NCBI GenBank assembly: GCA_035326705.1
Contig: DAOLES010000003.1
Coordinates: 186,001-250,000 of the forward strand
From: Oligoflexia bacterium
GTDB taxonomy: Bacteria; Bdellovibrionota_G; JALEGL01
Reading direction: 5' to 3'
DNA length: 64,000 nt
Shown here: positions 44,332-54,247 of the stretch, piece after piece
Layout of the letters: every line of letters begins with the position of its first letter
Numbering within the stretch: the stretch's first letter is position 1
Position numbers and translations under genes: made by a program
Notes under the pieces: generated by a model
The model's database searches: none
Told to the model about the DNA's origin: nothing
Seen by the model: the letters and a program-made list of their open reading frames with translations, nothing else

Positions 44332-45597
44332 TTATTGGGGTAGTCGTTTAATTTTGGCCCCAAGAGCCTCAAGTTTTTTTTCCATACTGACATAGCCTCT
44401 ATCCAAATGATAAATACGCATGACTTCTGTCACACCTTGCGCGGCTAAACCTGCTAGAACTAGGCCGGCACTTGCTCTTAAATCTGTGGCCATCACCGGC
44501 GCACCGGTTAATTGCGCTACACCCGTTATTTTTGCAATGGAACCATCAATTTTAATCTTAGCTCCCATACGATTGAGCTCAGCAACATGCATAAATCTAT
44601 TCTCAAAGATGGTCTCTTCAATTGTACATTCTCCTTGAGCCACTGTCATCAGAGCCATGTATTGTGCTTGTAAATCGGTTGGAAAGCCTGGATATACTTG
44701 CGTTTTTATTGAATGCGCTGTCAGACTATCATTGCCTTTAACCCATACTCCCCCATCTTTGGATTCAGCGTCTAAACCACAAGCTCTAAGCACACCAAAC
44801 ACTTCAGCTAAAAGAATCTCTTGGCAATCTTTTAAAAAAACTTCTCCGCCCGTGATACCCGCTGCTATCGCATAAGTTCCTGCTTCAATACGATCTGGAA
44901 TTAAACTGCATTTAAATCCAGATAAACTGGTTTTACCCTGAATATGCAAAGTAGATGTCCCTATTCCATCTATATCGCAACCCATCGCACACAACATTTG
45001 GCATAATTGAACCACCTCGGGTTCAAATGCACAGTTTCTAAAAGTACTCTTAGCAGAAGAAATCAATGCTGCTGCCATTAGGGCATTCATGGTTCCGGTA
45101 ACCGTCACCATAGAAAAAGTAAAATCCGTGGGTTTTAGTTGCTTTGCCTTAGCAAAAACATAGCCATTTTCTACCTTAATATCTGCTCCCATGGATTCCA
45201 TGGCTTTAAGATGCTGATCTACCGGTCTTACGCCAATGGCACAGCCTCCAGGTAAAGAAATTTTAGCTTCTCCAAATCTGGCTAACATGGGACCTAAAAT
45301 TAAAATTGATGCCCGCATTTTTCTGACCATGTCGTAGGGTGCTTCTTTGGCTTGTAAATTTTTTCCAGATAAAACAAGGGTCTCTGGATCTTGCTCAAAA
45401 AAGCTTTCAACCCCTATATAGTTTAGAATACTCAGTAGGCCTTTAACATCATGCAAATCAGGCACATTGCTCAGAGTACACGGTTCTTCAGTAAGCAAAG
45501 ACAAACACATCATGGGCAAAGCTGCATTTTTTGCCCCACTGATATGAACATCTCCATGTAAAACACAGCCACCTTCAATTTGTAATTTTTCTAACAT
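44332..45597 (-). CDS. murA: UDP-N-acetylglucosamine 1-carboxyvinyltransferase
   Basis: MurA makes the first committed step of peptidoglycan synthesis. LQIEGGCVLHGDVHISGAKNAALP opens the protein and the fosfomycin-sensitive cysteine lies in LPGGCAIGVRPVDQH. KSDGGVWVK-like, GFPTDLQAQYMAL and RASAGLVLAGLAA follow. I choose ATG 45597 (MLEKLQIEGG), with AGGT ahead; a GTG at 45603 is two codons earlier. Length is 421 aa, standard. Confidence 0.97.
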   Translation of the reverse strand: MLEKLQIEGGCVLHGDVHISGAKNAALPMMCLSLLTEEPCTLSNVPDLHDVKGLLSILNYIGVESFFEQDPETLVLSGKNLQAKEAPYDMVRKMRASILILGPMLARFGEAKISLPGGCAIGVRPVDQHLKAMESMGADIKVENGYVFAKAKQLKPTDFTFSMVTVTGTMNALMAAALISSAKSTFRNCAFEPEVVQLCQMLCAMGCDIDGIGTSTLHIQGKTSLSGFKCSLIPDRIEAGTYAIAAGITGGEVFLKDCQEILLAEVFGVLRACGLDAESKDGGVWVKGNDSLTAHSIKTQVYPGFPTDLQAQYMALMTVAQGECTIEETIFENRFMHVAELNRMGAKIKIDGSIAKITGVAQLTGAPVMATDLRASAGLVLAGLAAQGVTEVMRIYHLDRGYVSMEKKLEALGAKIKRLPQ

Positions 45598-45643
45598 AGA
45601 CACCTAGTTGTTTAATTTTAATAATTAATGCATAATACCGCTT

Positions 45644-46498
45644 ATGCCATCAGGTTTAAAACAATTCATTCTAACTTTATGTTTTGCTTCATTGGTTTTT
45701 GGTCAAGACGCTAAGCTTCTGGATATAAAAACCTTTGCTGACAATGTCTTTCTTGGACAGATCTACCCTTCTGGGAAAATATATGTAAAGTCTATCAAAG
45801 ATAATCCAGACAACAAATCTTTTAATTGGCCAAAATCAATCCAGTTTCATGCGCTTGTAGCTAACAAAACCCATGGTCAAACAAAAACCTTTTTTTCTGC
45901 CACATGGGAAAAACTGTTTAGCAATCCAGAAAGAAGTTCTCAAATTAATCATGCTTATATTCCAGCCTATGAACAAATGCCTCATAATCATATGCCTTGC
46001 TCAAAAGATACACTAAAACCAAACAAAGATTATACCTATCTCAACAATACTTATTACTTAAATGACTTTTTTGACTTGGTTTTAGATTATTGTGCAGAAA
46101 ATAGCACTACGGCTGTATATAACAGTAACAAAAAAAGTAACTTTTCTTATCCGATTATTGCATTCACCTCTACCATAGGTGAGCCTATATCCATCACTCG
46201 TTATTCTAAAAAAACTTTGCGGCCATTATTTGAAGATGAAAAAAAACAAATCCTAGAACATAAAGCTGCATACAAAAAACTTGATGAAAACGACTCTTGC
46301 ACCACTGTTGCTAGCTATCTAGATAGCGCGCAAACGCTCTATCATGCAAAGTTTAATGACGGTAACGCTATCAGGGTATCTTTTTATAATGATGCTGGTT
46401 GTCATGGTCACAGTTCAACAAATTACATTGTTGATTTAATCAAGCAAAAAAAAGTTTTAGCATCACACTCCCTACAACAATATCATGGCCCCATTTAA
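45644..46498 (+). CDS. Secreted protein, unknown function
   Basis: I do not recognise this 284-residue protein. A signal peptide (MPSGLKQFILTLCFASLVFG) is followed by a mature part with several cysteines (in HMPCSKD, LDYCAEN, DSCTTV, AGCHGHS) that could form disulfides in the periplasm. It is rich in asparagine, lysine and aromatic residues. It is divergent from murA across about 45 bases and converges on prmC. Confidence 0.6.
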   Translation: MPSGLKQFILTLCFASLVFGQDAKLLDIKTFADNVFLGQIYPSGKIYVKSIKDNPDNKSFNWPKSIQFHALVANKTHGQTKTFFSATWEKLFSNPERSSQINHAYIPAYEQMPHNHMPCSKDTLKPNKDYTYLNNTYYLNDFFDLVLDYCAENSTTAVYNSNKKSNFSYPIIAFTSTIGEPISITRYSKKTLRPLFEDEKKQILEHKAAYKKLDENDSCTTVASYLDSAQTLYHAKFNDGNAIRVSFYNDAGCHGHSSTNYIVDLIKQKKVLASHSLQQYHGPI

Positions 46499-46512
46499 AT
46501 CAATATGGTTTA

Positions 46513-47352
46513 TCATTGACTTAACTGGGCCACAATCACTCGGTCAATTTGACTTAAATCCTTGATATTCTTTAACACTGTAAAAGTACTTTGCTCAAAG
46601 ATTTTTTTTATGGCACGACTTTGATCTATGCCAAACTCACATAACACCATTCCTTTTGGATTTAGCTGCTTTGCTGCTTGCTTTATAAACCTAATATATA
46701 GCCCTAAACCTTCTTGATCTGCAAACAAAGCTTCTTCCGGTTCATGCCTCACCTCTTGACTCAAGCTCATTTTATCTGACCAGGATACATAGGGTAAATT
46801 GGCAACTATCAAATCATAACTTTGCTTCACATTCTGCAAAAGATCTGAAATGATGAAGTTTATCTGTGTGGCATGTTTTTGCGCATTAAACTGTGCAAGC
46901 TCTAATGCTTTTTCACTGATATCCACTGCTGTTACTTGCGCATAAGGTAAATAATGTTTGAGTGTAACTGCCAAAGCCCCACTTCCAGTACCCACATCTA
47001 AAATAGATTTAAATTCTATCCCCTGGTGATGCAAGCTAAGCACTTCATCTACAATAAGCTCTGTTTCTGGTCTTGGGATTAAGACGTTTTCATTGACCTT
47101 AAAATCAAGGCCATAAAACTCTTTTTCACCCATAATGTAGGCTACCGGTTTACCTTGAGCTCTTGCTGCAATACAATCTTTATATTGTTGCTCTTGTAAG
47201 GAAGTTAGCACTGTGTCCGTTTGTAAATAAAGTTGTATATTAGTATAGTGACAAATAGATTGTAAAAAAATGGCTGGAGCTAATCCTGCGTCATCTTTTT
47301 CAGCTTGAGTTAGCTGATGTTTTCCCCAGACAATGGCTTCACCGATGGTCAT
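46513..47352 (-). CDS. prmC: Release-factor glutamine methyltransferase
   Basis: PrmC methylates the glutamine of the GGQ motif in release factors. The protein has PRPETELIVDEVL, the SAM loop DVGTGSGALAVTL, and the catalytic-site motif in IVANLPYVSW. The usual motif is NPPY, so leucine replaces the first proline; variants of this kind may occur in the family. Length is 279 aa. It follows prfA by ten bases, and its substrate is the neighbouring gene product. Confidence 0.94.
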   Translation of the reverse strand: MTIGEAIVWGKHQLTQAEKDDAGLAPAIFLQSICHYTNIQLYLQTDTVLTSLQEQQYKDCIAARAQGKPVAYIMGEKEFYGLDFKVNENVLIPRPETELIVDEVLSLHHQGIEFKSILDVGTGSGALAVTLKHYLPYAQVTAVDISEKALELAQFNAQKHATQINFIISDLLQNVKQSYDLIVANLPYVSWSDKMSLSQEVRHEPEEALFADQEGLGLYIRFIKQAAKQLNPKGMVLCEFGIDQSRAIKKIFEQSTFTVLKNIKDLSQIDRVIVAQLSQ

Positions 47353-47362
47353 ACAAAAATTT

Positions 47363-48433
47363 TTATTGGGCTGCTTCTTTGAGTAGTTCTGCTTGGAAAG
47401 ATGTCCTTAAGGCTGTGATAACCTCTTCTAAATCACCTTCCATAATTAAGTCCAATTTGTGTGACGTTAAACCTATCCTATGATCTGTTAGTCGATTTTG
47501 TGGAAAATTGTAGGTACGAATGCGCTCGCTTCGATCACCACTTCCCACCATAGATTTTCTAAATGAAGATTCTTCTTCTTGTTTTTTTGCAATTTCAGCT
47601 TCCAGCAATCTTGATTTTAAAACTTTTAAAGCCTTGGCTTTGTTTTTGTGCTGTGACTTTTCATCCTGACAAATAACAACAATACCAGATGGAATATGCG
47701 TAACCCTTACTGCAGAGTCTGTGGTGTTAACACTCTGACCACCGGGACCACCAGCTCGCATTACGTCTATTTTTAAATCTTTTTCTTCAACTTTAACATC
47801 CACATCATCAGCTTCAGGTAAAACCGCAACGGTAACTGCTGAAGTATGTACACGCCCACTGGTTTCTGTTTGAGGAATTCTTTGTACTCTGTGTACACCA
47901 CTCTCATATTTGAGTTGACTGTAAGCACCTTGGCCTTGAATCAAAATAATGATCTCTTTAATTCCACCTAAACCTGTTTCACTCTTTGACATAACTTCAA
48001 TCTTCCAATTGAGGTTTTCCGCATAGCGCAAATACAAACGCAATATATCTGCTGCAAATAAAGCAGCTTCATCGCCACCGGTTCCCGCTCTGATTTCTAA
48101 AATAACGTTTTTGTCATCATTGGGGTCTTTAGGAAGTAAAAGTAATTTTAGATCACGCTCAAAATCTTCTTCTTTTTTTTCTAACTCTTCCAGCTCAGCC
48201 TTAGCCAAACTCACCATGTCTGGATCATCCGCAAGCTGAACCATCTCTCTTGCTCCAGCTATTTCTTCTGTGATTTTTCTATACTGCCTGTAGGTTTCGA
48301 CCAACTCTCTCAAGTCAGCATATTCTTTGGATAATTTTTGAAACTCTTTTTGATTGCTAACAACTTCTGGCAAGGATAGCCGATTTGATAAAGCTTCAAA
48401 CCGCTTTTCAACATCTTTTAAATGCTCCAGCAT
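47363..48433 (-). CDS. prfA: Peptide chain release factor 1
   Basis: RF1 recognises UAA and UAG. The peptidyl-hydrolase GGQ lies in MRAGGPGGQSVNTTDSAVRVTHIPSG, and the codon-recognition PxT-type loop is in RIPQTETSGRVHTSAVTVAVLP. The C-terminal YNFPQNRLTDHRIGLT is intact. Length (356 aa) is normal. It lies between rpmE and prmC. Confidence 0.97.
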   Translation of the reverse strand: MLEHLKDVEKRFEALSNRLSLPEVVSNQKEFQKLSKEYADLRELVETYRQYRKITEEIAGAREMVQLADDPDMVSLAKAELEELEKKEEDFERDLKLLLLPKDPNDDKNVILEIRAGTGGDEAALFAADILRLYLRYAENLNWKIEVMSKSETGLGGIKEIIILIQGQGAYSQLKYESGVHRVQRIPQTETSGRVHTSAVTVAVLPEADDVDVKVEEKDLKIDVMRAGGPGGQSVNTTDSAVRVTHIPSGIVVICQDEKSQHKNKAKALKVLKSRLLEAEIAKKQEEESSFRKSMVGSGDRSERIRTYNFPQNRLTDHRIGLTSHKLDLIMEGDLEEVITALRTSFQAELLKEAAQ

Positions 48434-48475
48434 ACTATATCCCTAATCAAGCTGTTTAAATGCGTAAGACTAAGC

Positions 48476-48676
48476 TTACTTGCTGCCGTACTTTTTCTTA
48501 AAGCGATCAATACGACCTTCGGTATCTACCAAACGTTGGTTACCTGTGTAAAAAGGATGGCAAGCTGAACAAATCTCAACTCTAATTTCGTCAACGGTAG
48601 AGCGGGTTTCAAATGAGTTTCCACATGTACAAGAAACATTAACCGTATTGTATTCTGGATGAATATCTTTTTTCAT
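48476..48676 (-). CDS. rpmE: 50S ribosomal protein L31, zinc-binding form
   Basis: The 66-residue protein MKKDIHPEYNTVNVSCTCGNSFETRS... has the zinc-binding CxC and CxxC cysteines (CTCG and CSAC), so it is the C+ form of L31. HPFYTGNQRLVDTEGRIDRFKKKYG is typical. It leads rpmE-prfA-prmC. Confidence 0.97.
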   Translation of the reverse strand: MKKDIHPEYNTVNVSCTCGNSFETRSTVDEIRVEICSACHPFYTGNQRLVDTEGRIDRFKKKYGSK

Positions 48677-48733
48677 CGTTATCTCCTAAAATGCTTAAAA
48701 ATTTTTAAGTGGCTTGGTTTAACATATACGCAC

Positions 48734-48753
48734 AAAGCTTGCAAGCAAGCTTT
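48734..48753 (-). terminator. Hairpin between hutH and rpmE
   Basis: An eight-base stem AAAGCTTG/CAAGCTTT with a four-base loop lies 17 bases after the hutH stop. There is no long T run on the minus strand after it, so it may be a weak terminator or an RNA-stabilising hairpin. Confidence 0.4.
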
Positions 48754-48769
48754 ACCGTTATTTTATTAA

Positions 48770-50281
48770 TCAAACATATAAGTTTTTTTGGCGGATAATG
48801 CTTTCTATGGCATTGATATCCTTACTTAAAAATCGATCTTCATTGACTTGTGGGCATTGCTCTCTAATCACTTTTACAGCGGTTTCAATCCGATTTGAGC
48901 TTTTTAAGGGTCTTAGCAACTCAATGGCCTCAGCAGCACATAAAGCTTCAATGGCTAAACAATGGTAGACATTGTCAATGACCTGCATGAGTTTCCTTCC
49001 TGCATTGGGCCCCATGGACACATGATCTTCCTTATCATTGCTGGTTGAGACTGAATCCACTGAGGCTGGATGGCAAAAAATCCTATTTTCTGCCACCAAG
49101 GATGCCATGGTGTATTGGGCAATCATTAAACCATTGTGCAAACCTGAACCCTTGGCTAAAAAGGCTGGCAACTGGGAAAAAGTTGGGTTGAGTAACTTTA
49201 CCACTCTTCGTTCAGCAATATTGCACACTTCTGCTAAGCCCATGGCCAAGTAATCCATGATAAAAGCCAAAGCTTGTCCATGAAAATGTCCTCCAGAAAT
49301 ACTCTCACCCTTATCTGCAAAAACAATAGGGTTATCGGTGACTGCTTGCAACTCAGTATTCAACACTTCCTTGGCATGGCGTAAGGTTTGTTTGCAGGCT
49401 CCATACACTTGCGCTGCACAACGCAAAGAATAAGGGTCTTGCACGCGTGTACAATTTTCGTGATTTTTTAAAATATCTGAACCTTTAAGATATTGTCTGA
49501 CTCTTTGCGCTGTTTCTACTTGCCCAGGATGAGCTTTAAGCGCATGCAAGTCTTCATCAAAAGCTCTGATTGAACCTTGCAAAGCATCTAAACTCATGGC
49601 TAAAATAAAATCAGCGATATCCATCAGGTATTGAGCATGGTCAACGGCGATCACTGCCTGCGCCGCCATTAAATGCGTACCATTGATTAAACCTATACCA
49701 TCTTTGGGGCCTAAAACAACGGGTTTCAAATCAAGTTGTTGCACAGCTTGACTGGCTTGCATGGTCTTGCCTTGATAAACAACCTGACCTTCACCCATCA
49801 AACAGTAGGCAATGTGAGCCAAAGGTGCTAAATCCCCAGAAGCCCCTACTGAGCCTTTTTCTGGAACCACGGGCACAATGTCATGGTTTAAAAAATCAAT
49901 GAGCCTTTGAATAATGTCTTCTTGCACACCAGAATGACCTTTGAGAAGACTTTGCGTTTGAATCAAGATCATGGCCCGGACAATTTCTCTGTTTAAGGGC
50001 TTGCCCACACCCGTACAGTGCGAACGAATCAAATTGACTTGCAGCTCCGCCGTATCCTTGGCTGCAATATTGACTGATGAAAGTGCTCCAAAACCGGTAT
50101 TGATCCCGTACACAGGTTCGCCTTTTTTGACACACTCTAAAACAAAATCGCGCGCTTTTTTAACTCTAGCCTTAGCCTCTTGCGAAAAACTAAACTGAGT
50201 AACTTGCCCTTCTTCTTTGGCATAAATCGCTACAGTGTTTAAATTAAGATTGTATCCATCCAACTCAAATTGATTGTGCAT
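48770..50281 (-). CDS. hutH: Histidine ammonia-lyase
   Basis: HutH eliminates ammonia from histidine to give urocanate. The self-forming MIO cofactor derives from Ala-Ser-Gly in GSVGASGDLAPLAH (near residue 145). GINTGFGAL, LINGTHLMAAQA and the GGHFHGQ segment are intact. Length is 503 aa. AGGA precedes the ATG. It is divergent from hutU-hutI-hutG across only 37 bases. The region looks richer in G+C than most of the window. Confidence 0.97.
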   Translation of the reverse strand: MHNQFELDGYNLNLNTVAIYAKEEGQVTQFSFSQEAKARVKKARDFVLECVKKGEPVYGINTGFGALSSVNIAAKDTAELQVNLIRSHCTGVGKPLNREIVRAMILIQTQSLLKGHSGVQEDIIQRLIDFLNHDIVPVVPEKGSVGASGDLAPLAHIAYCLMGEGQVVYQGKTMQASQAVQQLDLKPVVLGPKDGIGLINGTHLMAAQAVIAVDHAQYLMDIADFILAMSLDALQGSIRAFDEDLHALKAHPGQVETAQRVRQYLKGSDILKNHENCTRVQDPYSLRCAAQVYGACKQTLRHAKEVLNTELQAVTDNPIVFADKGESISGGHFHGQALAFIMDYLAMGLAEVCNIAERRVVKLLNPTFSQLPAFLAKGSGLHNGLMIAQYTMASLVAENRIFCHPASVDSVSTSNDKEDHVSMGPNAGRKLMQVIDNVYHCLAIEALCAAEAIELLRPLKSSNRIETAVKVIREQCPQVNEDRFLSKDINAIESIIRQKNLYV

Positions 50282-50318
50282 GGCTTTGTCCTAACATATT
50301 TGTGATTCTTTAGGAATC

Positions 50319-52022
50319 ATGTATATCTTTATGCATATGAATACCGATTGGATTAAAGACTTAGATTTGTCTCATATCACTGTGCCCACTGGACAGACTC
50401 TACATACCAAAGGCTGGCAGCAAGAAGCCGTGTTGCGCATGTTGCTCAATAACTTAGACCATAGAGTGGCTGAAGATCCACAGCAGCTGATTGTTTATGG
50501 CGGAACCGGTAAAGCTGCTCGTAACCGAGAATGTTTAGAAGCTATCTTATATGAATTGTGCCAACTTGAAGACAAGCAAACCCTATTGGTCCAATCTGGT
50601 AAACCTGTGGGTGTGATTCAAACCCATCCAGATGCACCCAGAGTGATGATTGCCAACTCTAATCTGGTGCCAAAATGGGCCACCTGGGAACATTTTCATG
50701 AGCTGGATCAAAAAGGCTTGATGATGTACGGACAAATGACCGCTGGTTCATGGATTTACATTGGCAGCCAAGGCATTATTCAAGGCACCTATGAAACCTT
50801 TGCCGCAGCTGCTCAAAAACATTATCAACAAGATAATTTAGCTGGTAAACTTGTTGTCACCGCTGGTCTTGGCGGTATGGGCGGTGCCCAGCCCTTGGCC
50901 GCAAAAATAGCCAAAGCTTGTTCCTTAAGTGCAGACATTGATAAAGCGCGCATTCAAAGACGCTTGGATGATAAATATTTAGATGTCTTGGCCGACTCTA
51001 TTGATGAAGCCATTGATTTGGCCTTAGAGCATACCCAACAACAACGCAATACCTCTATTGGCGTGCATTGTAATGCGGTTGATCTTCTGCAAGCTTTATT
51101 GGACAGAAATATTACGCCTGACTTACTCACTGATCAAACCTCCGCGCATGACCCTTTAAATGGTTATGTTCCACAAGGTTTAAGTATGCAAGCCGCATTG
51201 GACTTAAGACACAATGATCCAAAAAGTTATACGCAAAAAAGCTTGGATACCATGGTCAAACATGTAACGCTTATGAATCAATTGATGGAGCGTGGTGCGC
51301 ATACCTTTGATTATGGTAATAACCTGCGTGGTTTTGCAAAAGAAAATGGTATGCAAGATGCCTTTCGTTTTGAGGGCTTTGTACCCAAGTACATCAGGCC
51401 ATTATTTTGTGAAGGCTCTGGACCATTCAGGTTTGTGGCTTTAAGTGGCGATCCACAAGACATTGAACACTGCGATCAAGCTTTATTGGAATTATTCCCA
51501 GAAGAAGAAAAACTTAAAAATTGGCTTTTGGCCGCCAAAGAGCATATTCCTTTTCAAGGTTTGCCCAGTCGTATTTGTTGGCTAAAATACGGTCAACGCC
51601 AACAAGCTGCTTTAAAATTTAATGAGCTGGTCGCCAATGGAACCCTTAAAGCACCTATTGTGATTGGCAGAGATCATTTAGACTGTGGCTCTGTTGCCAG
51701 TCCTAATAGAGAAACCGAAGGCATGAAAGACGGATCTGATGCGGTATCAGACTGGCCTTTACTCAACTTAATGTCTTCTACCGCCAGCGGTGCAACTTGG
51801 GTGAGCTTCCACCATGGGGGTGGTGTGGGTATGGGCTACTCACAACATGCTGGTTTGGTGGTTTTGGTCGATGGCAGCGAAGCATGCAAACAACGTTTAA
51901 GTCGGGTTCTCAATAACGACCCGCAAATGGGTGTTTTACGTCACTGTGATGCTGGCTATGAGGAAGCACTTGATTTTGCTCAACAACACAATATTCATAT
52001 TCCCATGGTCAAGCACAAGTAA
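50319..52022 (+). CDS. hutU: Urocanate hydratase
   Basis: HutU hydrates urocanate to imidazolonepropionate with tightly bound NAD. Visible motifs are YGGTGKAARNRECL, VTAGLGGMGGAQPLAAK, LTDQTSAHDPLNGYVPQG and SFHHGGGVGMGYSQHAG. Length (567 aa) is typical. I keep the ATG at 50319 with AGGA three bases ahead; ATGs at 50331 and 50337 are alternatives. It is the first gene of hutU-hutI-hutG. Confidence 0.97.
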   Translation: MYIFMHMNTDWIKDLDLSHITVPTGQTLHTKGWQQEAVLRMLLNNLDHRVAEDPQQLIVYGGTGKAARNRECLEAILYELCQLEDKQTLLVQSGKPVGVIQTHPDAPRVMIANSNLVPKWATWEHFHELDQKGLMMYGQMTAGSWIYIGSQGIIQGTYETFAAAAQKHYQQDNLAGKLVVTAGLGGMGGAQPLAAKIAKACSLSADIDKARIQRRLDDKYLDVLADSIDEAIDLALEHTQQQRNTSIGVHCNAVDLLQALLDRNITPDLLTDQTSAHDPLNGYVPQGLSMQAALDLRHNDPKSYTQKSLDTMVKHVTLMNQLMERGAHTFDYGNNLRGFAKENGMQDAFRFEGFVPKYIRPLFCEGSGPFRFVALSGDPQDIEHCDQALLELFPEEEKLKNWLLAAKEHIPFQGLPSRICWLKYGQRQQAALKFNELVANGTLKAPIVIGRDHLDCGSVASPNRETEGMKDGSDAVSDWPLLNLMSSTASGATWVSFHHGGGVGMGYSQHAGLVVLVDGSEACKQRLSRVLNNDPQMGVLRHCDAGYEEALDFAQQHNIHIPMVKHK

Positions 52023-52027
52023 AGTCT

Positions 52028-53215
52028 ATGAAAACATTAATTGCTCATTTGAATCAATTACAACACTTTGATGCTCAAGCTCAGATACTGCAGATGCAAG
52101 ACTGTCATATATTAATTGATCAAGATGGAAGGCTTGAACAAATCTCTGAGACCCCTATTCACTATAATGAAGATGTCCACTTAATTGACGGTAAATCTTT
52201 GTTAGGTTTACCCGCCTTTATTGATTGTCACTCACACAGTATTTTTGCCGGTAATCGAGCACATGAGTTTGAAATGAAATGTCAGGGCAAGTCTTATATG
52301 GATATTGCCAAAGCTGGTGGAGGAATTTTATCTACAAAGGTTGCTACTGAACAAGCCAGTGACACTGATCTTTTGTCTTTACTAGAACAACGCATTAAAA
52401 AGTTTAAAGCACAAGGCGTCTATGGCCTAGAAATTAAAACGGGCTATGGTTTAAGTCATGCCCAAGAGGTTAGACAGCTGCGTTTATTAAAACAGTTACA
52501 GAAAACCGCACCCATTAAATTGTGGATCACTTATTTGGGCGCACATGCTATTCCTAAAGATACAACTAAAGAAAACTATATGTATAGCATCTGCAATGAG
52601 ACGCTTCCCTTAATAGCCCAAGAAAATCTAGCGGACTTTATTGATATCTTTGTCGATGAAGGTTTCTTTTCTTCTGAGGACCTAAAAGTTTTGATTGATG
52701 TTTGTCAAAAACTTAAGCTTAAAGTAAAAGCCCATATTGATGAGATCAAAAATCTTGGGGCTGCCGATATTGCAGCTAAACATAAAATTGTTAGTGTCGA
52801 TCATTGCCGACATACCAAACCAAAACAATTAAACGCTTTGTATGAAGCTGATGTACAAGTGGTTTATTTACCGGCTACCAGTTTTTACATCAACGAGGGT
52901 TTTGTCCACATGCAAGACATTCGTCCTACCGGCGTCAAACCAGCCATCAGTTTAGACTACAATCCGGGTTCTCAGCCCAGCATGTCCTGGCCATTTTTAC
53001 TGCATTTAGGCATGAAAAAAATGGGCATGACTGAAGAAGAGCTGCTGTATGCAACAACAATTGCACCTTTAAAAGCTTTGCATGAAGACCTTTCTCATTG
53101 GTCATTCACAGAAGGTCAAAACTGTAAACTCAACCTTTTTAACGCCAAAAGCCTATCTGAATTAGCCTACAGATACGGTGAAAACTTATTAAATCAATCA
53201 CTTATATCTTTTTAG
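52028..53215 (+). CDS. hutI: Imidazolonepropionase
   Basis: This amidohydrolase opens the imidazolone ring to N-formimidoylglutamate. The metal site is in FIDCHSHSIFAGNRAHEFE (DCHSHS, DCHTH in relatives), with GYGLSHAQEV, HIDEI and LDYNPGSQPSMSW further on. Length (395 aa) is normal. It starts five bases after hutU. Confidence 0.96.
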   Translation: MKTLIAHLNQLQHFDAQAQILQMQDCHILIDQDGRLEQISETPIHYNEDVHLIDGKSLLGLPAFIDCHSHSIFAGNRAHEFEMKCQGKSYMDIAKAGGGILSTKVATEQASDTDLLSLLEQRIKKFKAQGVYGLEIKTGYGLSHAQEVRQLRLLKQLQKTAPIKLWITYLGAHAIPKDTTKENYMYSICNETLPLIAQENLADFIDIFVDEGFFSSEDLKVLIDVCQKLKLKVKAHIDEIKNLGAADIAAKHKIVSVDHCRHTKPKQLNALYEADVQVVYLPATSFYINEGFVHMQDIRPTGVKPAISLDYNPGSQPSMSWPFLLHLGMKKMGMTEEELLYATTIAPLKALHEDLSHWSFTEGQNCKLNLFNAKSLSELAYRYGENLLNQSLISF

Positions 53216-53217
53216 CA

Positions 53218-54168
53218 ATGACCCATCAATTTACAAACCATTTTCATTCTCCAAAAGACTACGCTGCAAAAGCAAGAGCTAGCATTGGCTCACACTGTTT
53301 AACAAAAGACTTTAATCAAGCTCAGTGGTTTATGATGGGCGTTCCAGATGACCGAGGGGTAAAAAATAACTACGGTCGTGAAGGAGCAAAAGAAGGTCCC
53401 AGGGCATTTAGAGAGGCTTTTTATAATCTGTCATTGGGTTCAAGTGCACCTGCTCTAGGCAGCATCTATGATTTAGGTGATATAAAACTCACCCAAGATA
53501 TTGCCAGCAGCCATGAGCAGCTCAAAAATATTATTAGTCAAATCAAATCAATCTACACGCAAAGTAAAATTTTAATCATTGGTGGCGGACACGATATTGC
53601 TTACGCTGAAATTGCTGGCTGTTTAAGTTCTTCAAAAGCCGCTCACAATCATCATATTATCAATTTAGACGCTCACAGTGATGTAAGACCTTATGAAGCC
53701 AATCAAGTCATTTCTAGCGGGACTCCCTTTTACAGACTGATTACTGAATGTGGTATCTTAGGCAAACACTATCATCCTTTTGGTTTGCAAAAAGCATCCA
53801 ACAACGCCCAACTCGTTGAATGGATGATACGTCAAAATATTGCTGCTACTTGGCTAGACGATATGCCTACTGATGCTCAACAACAAGAAATTTTTTCTCA
53901 ACTGATAGCAGCTATGAACAGCATACCATGGCACTTAAATGTAGACCTAGATGCTTTTGCTGTTAGTCATGCGCCAGGCGTGAGTGCCCAAGCTAGCTTT
54001 GGCCTGAGCCCTAATCTATTACTCAATTTAACCCCCTATAAAGAGAGTCTAAACTCCCTGCAAAGCCTAGGCATTTATGAACTTGCTCCCATCTACGACA
54101 TAGAGCACAGAACAGCACGGCTGGCTGCAAAAATAGCTTACAATGTCATGGCTGCTTGCAAACTCTAA
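53218..54168 (+). CDS. hutG: Formimidoylglutamase
   Basis: This arginase/ureohydrolase-family enzyme cleaves formimidoylglutamate to glutamate and formamide. The Mn ligands are in GGGHDIAYAE, NLDAHSDVRP and NVDLDAFAVSHAPGVSA. Length is 316 aa. It starts two bases after hutI and is followed directly by a hairpin. The pathway therefore uses the one-step HutG route; no hutF or hutC is seen in the window. Confidence 0.95.
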   Translation: MTHQFTNHFHSPKDYAAKARASIGSHCLTKDFNQAQWFMMGVPDDRGVKNNYGREGAKEGPRAFREAFYNLSLGSSAPALGSIYDLGDIKLTQDIASSHEQLKNIISQIKSIYTQSKILIIGGGHDIAYAEIAGCLSSSKAAHNHHIINLDAHSDVRPYEANQVISSGTPFYRLITECGILGKHYHPFGLQKASNNAQLVEWMIRQNIAATWLDDMPTDAQQQEIFSQLIAAMNSIPWHLNVDLDAFAVSHAPGVSAQASFGLSPNLLLNLTPYKESLNSLQSLGIYELAPIYDIEHRTARLAAKIAYNVMAACKL

Positions 54169-54197
54169 TTACAAAAGGTAGCCGCTACCTATTGTAA
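54169..54197 (+). terminator. Hairpin directly after hutG
   Basis: TTACAA pairs with TTGTAA and, inside it, GGTAG pairs with CTACC around a three-base loop, with a 2x2 internal loop. It begins at the base after the hutG stop. The downstream sequence is pyrimidine-rich but not a pure T run. Confidence 0.55.
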
Positions 54198-54247
54198 CTC
54201 TATCTATTTATTGATATTTTATAGACTCTCCGTCATAATAAAGCTTC

